Source: MGBC114844 sp910585855 (GTDB taxonomy: Bacteria; Bacillota; Clostridia; Lachnospirales; Lachnospiraceae). Taken from it: DNA of 64,000 nucleotides. The notes beneath the pieces were generated by a model, which was not told the DNA's origin, ran no database searches, and worked only from the letters and a program-made list of their open reading frames with translations. How positions within the stretch are numbered: the first letter of the stretch is position 1; each line of letters opens with the position of its first letter. Positions 28,669 to 37,765 of this stretch are shown here, in pieces. Location: NCBI GenBank assembly GCA_965646165.1, contig CBFFYP010000007.1, positions 1 through 64,000 of the forward strand. Direction: 5' to 3'. Made by a program: the position numbers and the translations under genes.

Positions 28669-29246
28669 TATAAGCACTCTCCATCTCTCTCCATAATAGT
28701 ATCTACAATCTGTTGCAATATCAAATTATGAATAGATTCTACTATTCCATAATGACTGATTGGAATATAAATATTATAAGTTCCCATTCTATTAATACGA
28801 TTTTCCTTTTGAAATCCTGATAATGTAACAATCTTCATTTTTTTTCTTTGTGCCACCTCTATCGCATTAACAATATTTTGCGAATTTCCAGAGCTACTGA
28901 TAGCTACAAGCAAATCTTCCTTATTTGCTAAAAATTCTAATGGTCGTGAAAAAATATACTCATATCCATAATCATTTCCCATACAGGTTGTCACCGAATT
29001 ATCATATAAACTATAAGTTTTCATTCCACCATTTTTCATAAAATCTGCTGTCATATGGCTAGCAATAGCAGCACTACCCCCATTTCCAATAAAAAAAACT
29101 TGTTTTCCATTTTTTTTACTTACAGAAAATAAGTCTATCAATTTCTGCATTGCCTCTTCATAATTCTTACAGATTATTCCATTTTGATTATATACTTGTA
29201 TTTCCTCTAGATAGTATATAATTTTTTTTAAATATTCTATATACAT
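28668..29246 (-). CDS. gmhA: Phosphoheptose isomerase GmhA
   Basis: 192 residues, SIS fold. It converts sedoheptulose 7-phosphate to D-glycero-D-manno-heptose 7-phosphate. GKQVFFIGNGGSAAIASHMTADFMKN and VAISSSGNSQNIVNAI are the phosphate-binding SIS motifs; VESIHNLILQQIVDTI closes the protein. The start at 29244-29246 has GGAGG 7 bases upstream and drops seven codons from the longest frame. The transketolase pair further up the same gene run could supply its substrate. Confidence 0.9.
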   Translation of the reverse strand: MYIEYLKKIIYYLEEIQVYNQNGIICKNYEEAMQKLIDLFSVSKKNGKQVFFIGNGGSAAIASHMTADFMKNGGMKTYSLYDNSVTTCMGNDYGYEYIFSRPLEFLANKEDLLVAISSSGNSQNIVNAIEVAQRKKMKIVTLSGFQKENRINRMGTYNIYIPISHYGIVESIHNLILQQIVDTIMERDGECL

Positions 29247-29284
29247 TCTATTCCTCCATGAAATCAACTTTTATTCAATTTCAT

Positions 29285-30271
29285 CTATTTCCCTAAATAT
29301 TTAAACCAATCCTTTGTCGCCTCCTCAATGGAATCTGGTGTCCAAACAGGTGCTTCCTTCCAATATTCAATATTCTCTAAAATTTTTTGAACTCCTTCCT
29401 CTAATGATACTTTTGCTTTCCAGCCAAGCATTTGGTTAATTTTCGCAGTATCAGCAAAAGTACAATCTGGTTCACCTGGTCTTTTAGGAATATGAATTAT
29501 TTCTCCTCCTAACAATTCACATAACCGATTAACAGAATAAGTTCCACCACTTCCAACATTAAATGTTTCATTCACAATACCAGATACAGCAGTCATATAA
29601 AAAGCTTCTGCTACATCTGTTACATAAGTAAAATCTCTCGTCTGCTCTCCTGTCCCTACTACTGTAAAAGGCTTTTTAGCCAACTTTTGTGCAAGAAATA
29701 CGCCAAATACTGCTCCATATGTTCCTGATGTCCTTGAACGTGTCCCATATACATTAAACAATCTTAAAGTAACTACAGGAAGATTATAAACTTGCCCCCA
29801 ATGAAGTACCGTTTCTTCTCCTAATCTCTTTGTTAAAGCATAAGGATACTGTGGTTGAATCTCTGCTTGTTCGTTTGTTGGATAATGTTCTGGTATTCCA
29901 TAACAAGAGGAAGATGCTGCATATATGAGTTTTTTTATTCCAACGTTTCTCGCACATTCAACTACATTATAAGTTCCTAAAACATTCGAAGAATAATACT
30001 CCCATGGCTTTTGCATAGATGGTACAATATCTGCTAATGCAGCCATATGAAAAATATAATCTACTCCTTCAAACACTTCCTCTATCTCTTCTTTATTCCG
30101 AATATCCATTTGATAAATCTTTAAATTTCTATTTTCCTTCTGATGTTCTAAATTAGCTAAACGCCCTGTAGAAAAATTATCTATAACACGCACCACATGT
30201 CCTTCTTCTAATAAACGATCTACAATATGTGAGCCAATAAAGCCACATCCTCCTGTTACTAACGATATCAT
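29285..30271 (-). CDS. NAD-dependent sugar-nucleotide epimerase/dehydratase (extended SDR)
   Basis: 328 residues. TGGCGFIGSHIVDRL (NAD binding), DNFSTGR, ASSSCYG (catalytic Ser) and YALTK (YxxxK) are all in place. The end (DKSW-like WTPDSIEEATKDWFKYLGK) is typical of UDP-sugar 4-epimerases of the WbpP/GalE group. In this operon (HldE-like upstream, gmhA and gmhB downstream) it could epimerise or dehydrate an NDP-heptose, filling the role of HldD, which is otherwise missing. A plain UDP-GlcNAc or UDP-Glc epimerase is equally possible from sequence alone. Confidence 0.8.
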   Translation of the reverse strand: MISLVTGGCGFIGSHIVDRLLEEGHVVRVIDNFSTGRLANLEHQKENRNLKIYQMDIRNKEEIEEVFEGVDYIFHMAALADIVPSMQKPWEYYSSNVLGTYNVVECARNVGIKKLIYAASSSCYGIPEHYPTNEQAEIQPQYPYALTKRLGEETVLHWGQVYNLPVVTLRLFNVYGTRSRTSGTYGAVFGVFLAQKLAKKPFTVVGTGEQTRDFTYVTDVAEAFYMTAVSGIVNETFNVGSGGTYSVNRLCELLGGEIIHIPKRPGEPDCTFADTAKINQMLGWKAKVSLEEGVQKILENIEYWKEAPVWTPDSIEEATKDWFKYLGK

Positions 30272-30347
30272 TTATATATTCTCCTTTATTTCTCATTTTA
30301 TAAATATTACAACTTAAAATTCTATTTTTACCAAATACATAGGAAAA

Positions 30348-31877
30348 TTATATATTCAATAGGGTATTAGCATATTTCAATACATTTACCTTCTCTATCG
30401 CTTCCTTATTACCTATAATATTAGAAGCCAATGCTCCTGCAATATTTCCCATAAAAGTTCCTACCTCAATTTCTCCTCCTACTGCTACAGTAAGACTTGC
30501 CAATGAAAAAAAAGCATCACCTGCACCTATTGTATCTTTTACTTTAAGCGTAAATGCTGGACAAGATTTTATAGTTTTATGATCCACTGCTATTGCTCCC
30601 TTTGATCCTCTCGTCAACCAACCACGACTATTGAAATATTCTGATAACCTAATCAACAATTCATCTTCTTTTTGTTGATATGTAGAAAAAGCCAATCCAA
30701 GTTCTTTCTGATCTAAAGCAAAAACATCTGCACGTTTATACTTAGTAATTAGATTTTTTCCATAATTTGAAGAATTTGTCTGACAATTAACAGCAAGAAA
30801 TTTGGCATTTTTTTGGACAATTTCCATTACATCTTTATCTACTAAACCATGTCCAAAATCACAAAGAATTACTACATCATATTGCAATATTTTCTCTTTC
30901 AATTTTTCTTTAAATTTATCCATTGTTTCAGAATCAATACACATTGGCATCGGTAAATTATTAATCGCAAATATTTTATTTACTTCTTCTCGCTTCTCTT
31001 CTAACGATACATATCGGCGTTTTACAATCGTTTCATAATTTTTACTATAAATCATATCTACCCGCATTTTATTACTAAGCTCATTCAATATACGACTATG
31101 AAAGTTTTCTTCTATTCCAAGTATACTCATCAACATTACATTATCACTAAAAGAAGCAAGATGACGAGCTACTGCTAAAGAACCACCCAAATATTGTTCA
31201 GAATATTTATATCGTGCAGAATATCCCATATCTTTAGTCATAAGCCCTTGTACATTACAGTATACATACTCATCTATAATCGTATCACCAACAACTAAAA
31301 TTTTGCTGTCCTGCATTATATTTACCAATTGTTTTATATCCTCTATTGAATATTTCTCTCCAAATTCTTTCATAAATTCTTTCACTTCTTTTGAAAGTAC
31401 TGGCAAAGCATGATTAATCAACTTTGTAGAACTAAATACTCTTCCCGTTGTATATGCTACATCTCCGCCGTAACTTTTAACCAATTCTATCTCTGCACCA
31501 ATTTTTCCTGTAATATCTTCTTCTACCTTTTCATATTCCTCACCCTTAACATATAAATCTGGCTTCACTACTTCCACTATATCATCAACAGTATATCCTT
31601 CTGACAACATAACATAATCAATACATTCTATAGCAGACAAAAATTTCAGCCGCATTTCATCATCAAAATATGGTCTTCCTGGTCCTTTTCTAACATATTT
31701 TTCTGCTGTAACAGAAACAACTAAAATATCTCCCATATTTTTTGCTTCTTCAAAATGAATAATATGCCCTGGATGAACTAAATCAAAAACTCCATGACAC
31801 AAAACCACTTTCTTATTTTGTTTTTTTAATTCCAACCTAACTTTTATAAAATCTTCTTTATGAATAACAAGTCCCAT
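30348..31877 (-). CDS. HldE-like bifunctional heptose kinase/nucleotidyltransferase, domain order swapped
   Basis: 509 residues. Residues 22-155 are a cytidylyltransferase-fold nucleotidyltransferase (HGVFDLVHPGHI with HxGH at 35-38; KGPGRPYFDDEMRL; DLYVKGEEYE). Residues 180-509 are a PfkB/ribokinase-type kinase (ILVVGDTIIDEYVY, YLGGSLAVARHLASF, and VKDTIGAGDAFFS near 450). In E. coli HldE the kinase comes first, so the order here is reversed. Expected reactions are heptose 7-phosphate to 1,7-bisphosphate, and heptose 1-phosphate to NDP-heptose. The start at 31875-31877 follows GAGGGGAG by 7 bases. The nucleotide used (ATP, CTP or GTP) cannot be read from sequence. Confidence 0.85.
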   Translation of the reverse strand: MGLVIHKEDFIKVRLELKKQNKKVVLCHGVFDLVHPGHIIHFEEAKNMGDILVVSVTAEKYVRKGPGRPYFDDEMRLKFLSAIECIDYVMLSEGYTVDDIVEVVKPDLYVKGEEYEKVEEDITGKIGAEIELVKSYGGDVAYTTGRVFSSTKLINHALPVLSKEVKEFMKEFGEKYSIEDIKQLVNIMQDSKILVVGDTIIDEYVYCNVQGLMTKDMGYSARYKYSEQYLGGSLAVARHLASFSDNVMLMSILGIEENFHSRILNELSNKMRVDMIYSKNYETIVKRRYVSLEEKREEVNKIFAINNLPMPMCIDSETMDKFKEKLKEKILQYDVVILCDFGHGLVDKDVMEIVQKNAKFLAVNCQTNSSNYGKNLITKYKRADVFALDQKELGLAFSTYQQKEDELLIRLSEYFNSRGWLTRGSKGAIAVDHKTIKSCPAFTLKVKDTIGAGDAFFSLASLTVAVGGEIEVGTFMGNIAGALASNIIGNKEAIEKVNVLKYANTLLNI

Positions 31878-31937
31878 AAATACTCCCCTCAGCAATCAAT
31901 GTTATAATTTTCTTACCTTCTTTTAAAATTTAACTTT

Positions 31938-33014
31938 CTAAATAAAATTAATATGATTTTTATCTATTGACAACAGATTATTTAACAATTCATTCCTTTC
32001 ATCAAAAACACACCTAAAATTACATTTTTTACAAGCATCCAATTCTTTTACTTTTTTTATCGTATCTTCTGCATACCAAAGATCTTTAAAACTTTGTTTT
32101 TGTAATGATCCTATATCTCCATCTTGAGTATAAGCTCTCTGATGACAATAGTAAACTCTACAATCTGCACCAATAACCGTAAAAAATTCCTGAATCAAAC
32201 AGCGATGATATGATTTCTGATATTGTTCTTCTAATCCAGCATCGCCATCATATTTATCTATAATCTGAAATGTTTTATTCTGAAATTCTTTTTTTGCCTT
32301 TTCTATTTGTTCCACTACAGTATCTTGAATTAATTTATGATATTTACTTAAACTTCCATTCAATCGTAATGGTGATAACTTAATATTATCTACTCCCAAA
32401 TTTGACATAAGCTTACACAAATCATAAATTTCTTGACAATTATCTCTTGTTACTACACAATTAACACCTACTGTACAATTTGAATTTTTATTTTGTATAA
32501 AATCTTCAATATTATGAATAATCCTATCAAAGGTATTAACGCCTCGTATTCTCATATAAGTATTATCATATGCTGATTCAATGGATATTCGTACCCATTT
32601 TGCATCCGATAAAAGTTTTGCTTTTCTACCTTCTAAATCTTGTCCATTTGTTATAATAGAATAATCTATATTTTTACTTCTTATGAGTTCTAACGTATTT
32701 TCTATATATGGATATATTAAAGGTTCTCCTCCCCCACTAAAGGTAACTGCCTTTACTCCTATATCTGATAAATCCTGTATAATTTCCTGCATTTTATCCC
32801 ATGGAATCATTGCAGTTCTATCAAATTTTCGTTCTTCAGGTACATTATCATCTTTAGAACCACAATAATAGCAATTTTGATTACATAAATTTGTAGGTTT
32901 AATACGAACATAAATTGGTGCAGTTCTTTTTCCATTTAACATATCATTTATTTTTTCTGTATGATAAAATATCTTCAAATCACTATATACACTTTTTTCT
33001 TCATTAATTGACAT
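31938..33014 (-). CDS. Radical SAM/SPASM-type protein 1 of the sugar locus
   Basis: 358 residues. The radical SAM core CNQNCYYC (C44, C48, C51) binds the catalytic 4Fe-4S cluster, and FSGGGEPL is the SAM-binding GGE motif. Later cysteines (CLIQ, CRVYYCHQRAY, CKKCNFRC) form a SPASM-like auxiliary cluster region. The protein ends in NHINFI, like the radical SAM at 39353 (THVNFI). It overlaps the DegT aminotransferase gene by 11 bases. It is probably a sugar-tailoring dehydrogenase, epimerase or rearranging enzyme. A peptide-maturase role is less likely, since no precursor peptide gene is adjacent. Confidence 0.75.
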   Translation of the reverse strand: MSINEEKSVYSDLKIFYHTEKINDMLNGKRTAPIYVRIKPTNLCNQNCYYCGSKDDNVPEERKFDRTAMIPWDKMQEIIQDLSDIGVKAVTFSGGGEPLIYPYIENTLELIRSKNIDYSIITNGQDLEGRKAKLLSDAKWVRISIESAYDNTYMRIRGVNTFDRIIHNIEDFIQNKNSNCTVGVNCVVTRDNCQEIYDLCKLMSNLGVDNIKLSPLRLNGSLSKYHKLIQDTVVEQIEKAKKEFQNKTFQIIDKYDGDAGLEEQYQKSYHRCLIQEFFTVIGADCRVYYCHQRAYTQDGDIGSLQKQSFKDLWYAEDTIKKVKELDACKKCNFRCVFDERNELLNNLLSIDKNHINFI

Positions 33015-34137
33015 CTTTCTTTTCCTCCTGTATAGTAATAATTGTATTACATATATACTCTATATCATCCAAAGATAAATTTCCATATAATGGTAAATCT
33101 AATGACTCCTTTGCTACCTGCTTGGCATACATCACATCTCTTTTATAATTTTTATCTTTATAATAACTATAATCACAACATAAAGTTTCATATAATTTTC
33201 TTGTTATAATTCCCTTTTCTTTTAATAATAAATACAATTCATCTCTACTTAAACCAAATTCACTCTCTTTAACACGAATTGGAAAATAAGCATAATTATA
33301 CTCAATCCTATCTTCATATGAATATGTTGTAATTCCTTTAATTTTTTCCAATATTTTTATATAAAGTTGTGCTAAACTTTTTCTAACTCTTATCTCCTGT
33401 TCTACAATATCCAACCCTAATATTCCCATTGCTGCCTGAAATTCATTCATTTTAGCATTTACTCCAGGTAGGATTACATCATTACCATTTTCTTGATAAG
33501 AAATACCAAAATTTCTATATAATTCAAACTTTTCATGCAATTTATCCTCTTTATAAGTCAATAAACCACCTTCTATTGAATTATATACTTTAATTGCATG
33601 CAAACTAAACATTGTAATATCACCATATCTTCCTATATGTTTTCCGTCAATCTTAGTTCCAAATGCTTGTGCCCCATCATATATTACTTTTAAATGATAT
33701 TTCTTTGCTATTCTTTCTATTTCATTTACATTACAAGGAATCCCAAAAATATGTGGCGTAATAATTGCGCAAGTTTTTTCTGTAATATTTCTTTCTAACT
33801 TTTTTACATCCAAATTATATGTATCATCTATATCACAAAAAACTGGAATCAATCCATTTTGTACAATAGCATTTATTGTAGAAACAAAAGTAAACGGTGA
33901 AGTAAGAACTTCTCCTTGAAGATTTAGTGCACAAATTGCAATCATTAATGCAGAATGTCCATTAACGAATAAATCTGCATTCCTACAACACATATATTCT
34001 TTCAAATTTTTTTTTAACTTTTGCAATTTAGGTCCATTATTTGTCAAAGACTTTGTATCCCAAATATCTTTTATCTCGCTTATATAGGTATTATAATCTG
34101 GCATAGAAGGTTGTGTTGGATAAATTATATTCATCAT
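33004..34137 (-). CDS. DegT/DnrJ/EryC1 sugar aminotransferase
   Basis: 377 residues, PLP enzyme expected to aminate a keto-sugar nucleotide. Features are FVNGHSALMIAI (phosphate cup), TSPFTFVSTINAI, VIYDGAQAFGTKI (D154 region) and FSLHAIKVYNSIEGG with the PLP lysine K183. An AGGAG site lies just upstream; ATG occurs twice, so the start may be one codon later. It is the last gene before the IS110-type insertion, which separates it from its presumed upstream operon partners. The substrate is unknown, possibly a keto-heptose. Confidence 0.82.
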   Translation of the reverse strand: MMNIIYPTQPSMPDYNTYISEIKDIWDTKSLTNNGPKLQKLKKNLKEYMCCRNADLFVNGHSALMIAICALNLQGEVLTSPFTFVSTINAIVQNGLIPVFCDIDDTYNLDVKKLERNITEKTCAIITPHIFGIPCNVNEIERIAKKYHLKVIYDGAQAFGTKIDGKHIGRYGDITMFSLHAIKVYNSIEGGLLTYKEDKLHEKFELYRNFGISYQENGNDVILPGVNAKMNEFQAAMGILGLDIVEQEIRVRKSLAQLYIKILEKIKGITTYSYEDRIEYNYAYFPIRVKESEFGLSRDELYLLLKEKGIITRKLYETLCCDYSYYKDKNYKRDVMYAKQVAKESLDLPLYGNLSLDDIEYICNTIITIQEEKKDVN

Positions 34138-34149
34138 TATATCTCCTAG

Positions 34150-34480
34150 TATAATAATGGTGTAGTCAATAAGACTACTTGGTTAATAAGTTTCTATCAA
34201 TAAGATAACAGAAGAAGGTATTCTTCCTTCATCAGATGTTATCCTAAATAATTATCATATCTGACGATTCCTGATAGACACCAGATAAAACATAGGGTAT
34301 TATCTTTAGGATAGGACAAAGAATGTTCATCTCTTGGGAAGTCACTTCTGTGGCTGATACCTACAAGAAAGTCAATTCGTCCATTCGACAGGGTTTTATG
34401 TTTTAGCTGGTTGGAAGCCGGAAGGCTATACCTGTATAACACGCTAGGTTGTGTACCTGCCAGATTGGAAATGGATTCCT
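34150..34480 (+). other. IS110 left-end non-coding region (possible bridge RNA)
   Basis: This stretch has no credible gene and several self-complementary segments, for example GATAACAGAAGAAGG... with CCTTCATCAGATGTTATC around 34203-34245. IS110 elements encode a structured bridge RNA that specifies target and donor, often between the left end and the transposase. Here it is inferred from position only. Confidence 0.35.
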
Positions 34481-34501
34481 ATCAGAAAGGAGCTTTTGCT
34501 C

Positions 34502-35790
34502 ATGTCAAACAAAGTTATTTTAATCTTGATGAACTATTCATCTCTGTTGGTATTGACGTCGGTGCTGACTTCTCCTGGATGTCTATCGCACTCCCGAACC
34601 AGCAGTTTGTAGGAAAGCCTTATAAAATCCTGCATAACAGCATGGATTCCCTTACAGCCGCTGTTTCTAAAATAAAAGAAGCAGAAGAGCTGTATTCTTT
34701 GGAAAGTCGCATTTTCCTTGAATCCACGGGAATCTATCATTACCCACTCTTCTGCTATCTTCGTGATAAGGGTTTTAACGTGTCTGTTATCAATCCTATC
34801 ATCACTAAGAATAGCACAAATATCAACATACGAAAAGTGCATAATGACCGTTTTGATTCTAAAAAAGCGGCTTTGGTTGGTTTAAAACCCGATTGAAAGG
34901 TTTCTCTTATGCCGTCTGACCTTGCTTTGAACTGTCGTAATCTATGCCGTGAATACTACGATTTAATAGACTGCCGCAGTGCCTACGTGAACAAACGCCA
35001 AGGTGAACTGCGTATGGCATTTCCACAGTATCTTGGCATTTTCTCCAAGGTTACAATCCATACATCTCTTACCTTATTGGAAACGTATACATCTCCATCT
35101 GCCTTTATTAAAGCAGACAAACAAGAGATGATTGACATCATCAAATCAACTGCCCGCTTTGGACTTACCTATGCCCTGAACAAATATCATGCCATTATCC
35201 GGGCTGCCAATGAAGCAAATGAGTTTGGTTACATCATTGAAAGCAATATCAGGCGGATTCGTCTTTATATCAGTTTCATCCGTAAATATGATGAAGCAAT
35301 CAAAGGGATTCTAGATGCTATGCATGAACTTGTTGACGTCAATGAGGATACCGATTTTGTCAGGCATATCCATTTGATCGAAACATTCAAAGGTGCTGGT
35401 TTCTTATCCGCCGTATCCCTCATGGGAGAGATTGGTGATTTCTCGGCTTTTTCAAAACCAAAACAGCTTTTTGCTTACTTTGGTCTTGATCCGGCAGTAA
35501 AACAATCCGGCAAATTGGAAGACACAAAAACCCAAATGTCTAAACGGGGCTCTGCCATAGCCAGGCGGGTGGTTCATACACTGGCTTTACAAAGCATCGG
35601 CACATCCCGCACGGGAGAAGCCAAAAATCCGGTTCTGCGTAATTACTACCTCAAAAAATGTGAATCAAAACCCAAACTCGTGGCAATGGGGGCTGTTTCA
35701 CACAAAGTATGCAACATGATATTTGCAATACTCAGGGACAATAAGCCTAATTACTCCGCAGGAACATGTCAAAAAATACCATGCTACTAA
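34502..35790 (+). pseudogene. IS110-family transposase, interrupted
   Basis: The N-terminal DEDD domain (FISVGIDVGADFSWMSIALP, ESTGIYHYPL, NDRFDSKKAA) and the C-terminal Transposase_20 domain (FKGAGFLSAVSLMGEIGDFS, FGLDPAVKQSGK, KRGSAIARR) lie in one frame, split by an in-frame TGA at 34894-34896. A second lesion is likely near the start. AAAGGAG (34486-34492) sits 9 bases before ATG 34502, whose frame runs MSNKVI and would join FNLDELFISVG if one T were restored in the T4 run near 34518. Without readthrough or frameshifting no complete transposase is made. The C-terminal part could be translated alone from ATG 34909. Confidence 0.75.
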
Positions 35791-35972
35791 ATGCGACATA
35801 GCCACATAAAATACTGTAAATCTAACGAATCAATATTTTTTGAAAAAATGATAGTTTCACCAAAGGGTAAGTGCGCCCTTTTTTGCTAAAAAAATAATTT
35901 CAATTTTTCTCATTTTGCTATTGACATTTATTAGCTGGACTTTACTTTTTCCATAATAAAACAACTTTTATA

Positions 35973-36848
35973 TTATTTCTCTATCCTTTTCACCTCTTGT
36001 ATAAACCGTTCTAACATATTTTCAGCACTACATGGTGAAAATCCAAGTTCTTTTGCTTTACATATATTTATCAAAGAACATTTCGGCACGATTCCATTAC
36101 TATTAGCAATAATTTTAGATTTACTCCCTATTGCATTTTTCATAATCTGAAGAATTTTTAACATTGTTAACTGCTCTTGTACGCCAAGAAGTATCGTTTT
36201 ATTCTGTGTCCATTTATCTATTGTAAAAATCTGTTCTATAAATTTTTCAAGTTCTGATACATGCAAATAATTATTATATTTTACTTCTGGAATAAAACAA
36301 ATAACATCTTCTCCCATTAAAATTTTCTTTGCCATTGTTAAAAAGCCTGAACCTTTCGTATTTTCTAAATCTACAAATGGTCCTAACATTCTTGGCAATT
36401 GGATAATTAATTTTTCTGGAATTATAGATTCTCTTATCAGACATTCTGATAAATACTTTGTCATTCCATATGGTTCTGGATTGACTACAACACTATTTTC
36501 ACAAAGTTCTCCTTCCACACTCCCATAAACAGATACCGTTGATATATAAATAAACCTTTTCACATATACTTGTTCCGCAAAATAAATTAATTTCTCTGTT
36601 GCCTTAATATTATCATTAATCAACTCTTTTACTGTTCCAGTCAACCTTGCTGCAATATGAATAACTGCATCTATTCCTTGCAACTTTGGTAACTTTTTCG
36701 AAATATCTGCTCTTATCAACTCATAATCTGCACTTTTTGGCATAATATTACGATAAATACCTACTACATCATACCCAGCATGGAACATTTCATTTGCAAT
36801 ATATTGTCCTACATTCCCTCCTATTCCTGTTATAAGTATTTTTTTCAT
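35973..36848 (-). CDS. NAD(P)-dependent SDR sugar epimerase/reductase
   Basis: 291 residues, extended SDR. ILITGIGGNVGQYI is the cofactor loop; STVSVYG and YGMTKYLSE hold the catalytic Ser/Tyr/Lys. The C-terminal part is shorter than in GalE, as in reductases such as RmlD-like or UDP-sugar 4-ketoreductase types. The start at 36846-36848 overlaps the transketolase C gene by four bases (ATGA) and has GGGAG upstream. It is the last gene before the IS110-type insertion. Confidence 0.8.
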   Translation of the reverse strand: MKKILITGIGGNVGQYIANEMFHAGYDVVGIYRNIMPKSADYELIRADISKKLPKLQGIDAVIHIAARLTGTVKELINDNIKATEKLIYFAEQVYVKRFIYISTVSVYGSVEGELCENSVVVNPEPYGMTKYLSECLIRESIIPEKLIIQLPRMLGPFVDLENTKGSGFLTMAKKILMGEDVICFIPEVKYNNYLHVSELEKFIEQIFTIDKWTQNKTILLGVQEQLTMLKILQIMKNAIGSKSKIIANSNGIVPKCSLINICKAKELGFSPCSAENMLERFIQEVKRIEK

Positions 36849-37762
36849 AATTTCTCCCATTCTTTATAAATCATTTGTAATATATCCTCTATTGACAAAC
36901 CATTCATTCTTTTAATTTCATCATGATTTCCATATCCTTTTGCAAAAGTATCCCTTAATCCCATTCGAATCAGCCTTGCATTTACACCAGTTTCCGCAAG
37001 AATTTCCGATACTGCACTTCCAATTCCTCCAGTAATACTATGTTCTTCCACTGTTATAATTTTACTTGTTTCTTCTGCTGCCTTTAAAATAGTTTTCACA
37101 TCTAATGGTTTTATTGTTCCTAAATGAATCACTCTTACCATAATATTTGTTTTTATTTGTTTTACTGCTTGAAGAACATCATATGTTATACCTCCTGTCG
37201 AAATAATCGTTAAATCTTTACCATCACATAATGTTTGTGCTTTTCCTAATTCAAAATGATATTCTGATGGATAAATTTCCCGATTACTTTCTCTATTCAA
37301 CCGAATATATACAGGACCATCTATTTCTACAGCAGCTCTCACCATTTGTTCTACTTCCTTTACAGAAGCTGGTGAAAGAATTGTCAAATTTGGCAAAACC
37401 CGAAGCATAGCAATATCTTCAGTAGTATGATGTGTTGGTCCAGATGTGCAATAATCCATCCCTGCACTATAACCAATTATTTTCACATTTCTCTTTTGCA
37501 AACATATATCATTTCTAATAAACTCATTTGCACGATATACAAGAAACGGTGAAACAGCATATACATACGGAATCACCCCACATGTTGCAATCCCTGAAGC
37601 AGCACCAATTAAATTTGATTCTGCAATTCCCATCTCTATATATTGTCTTTTACTCCGGTCAGAAAGCTTTTCCTTAATATTCATAGAATCTGAACCTAAT
37701 ACTATAATTCGTCTATCATTTTCAACTAATTGACTCAATGTATTCAAACATGCATTTACCAT
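36845..37762 (-). CDS. Transketolase, C-terminal subunit
   Basis: 305 residues. It carries the pyrimidine-binding and C-terminal transketolase domains: YIEMGIAESNLIGAASGIATCG (with the Glu that activates TPP), GPTHHTTEDIAMLRVLPN, and EEHSITGGIGSAVSEIL. It pairs with the N-terminal subunit encoded 3 bases upstream to give a split transketolase, common in Clostridia and in sugar clusters. Products include sedoheptulose 7-phosphate, the substrate of GmhA in the same locus. DXP-synthase-like ketol transfer to a sugar is an alternative. Confidence 0.88.
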   Translation of the reverse strand: MVNACLNTLSQLVENDRRIIVLGSDSMNIKEKLSDRSKRQYIEMGIAESNLIGAASGIATCGVIPYVYAVSPFLVYRANEFIRNDICLQKRNVKIIGYSAGMDYCTSGPTHHTTEDIAMLRVLPNLTILSPASVKEVEQMVRAAVEIDGPVYIRLNRESNREIYPSEYHFELGKAQTLCDGKDLTIISTGGITYDVLQAVKQIKTNIMVRVIHLGTIKPLDVKTILKAAEETSKIITVEEHSITGGIGSAVSEILAETGVNARLIRMGLRDTFAKGYGNHDEIKRMNGLSIEDILQMIYKEWEKL

Positions 37763-37765
37763 TAT

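Larger units (their letters stand above)
34150..35860 (+). mobile_element. IS110-type insertion sequence (damaged)
   Basis: An element of about 1.7 kb, visibly GC-richer than its neighbours, inserted in reverse orientation into a gene run that is otherwise all minus-strand. The transposase has the IS110 pair of domains (DEDD-type N-terminus, Transposase_20 C-terminus). As usual for IS110 there are no clear terminal inverted repeats, so the ends given are estimates. About 300 non-coding bases precede the transposase and could include the bridge RNA known from this family. Confidence 0.75.
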
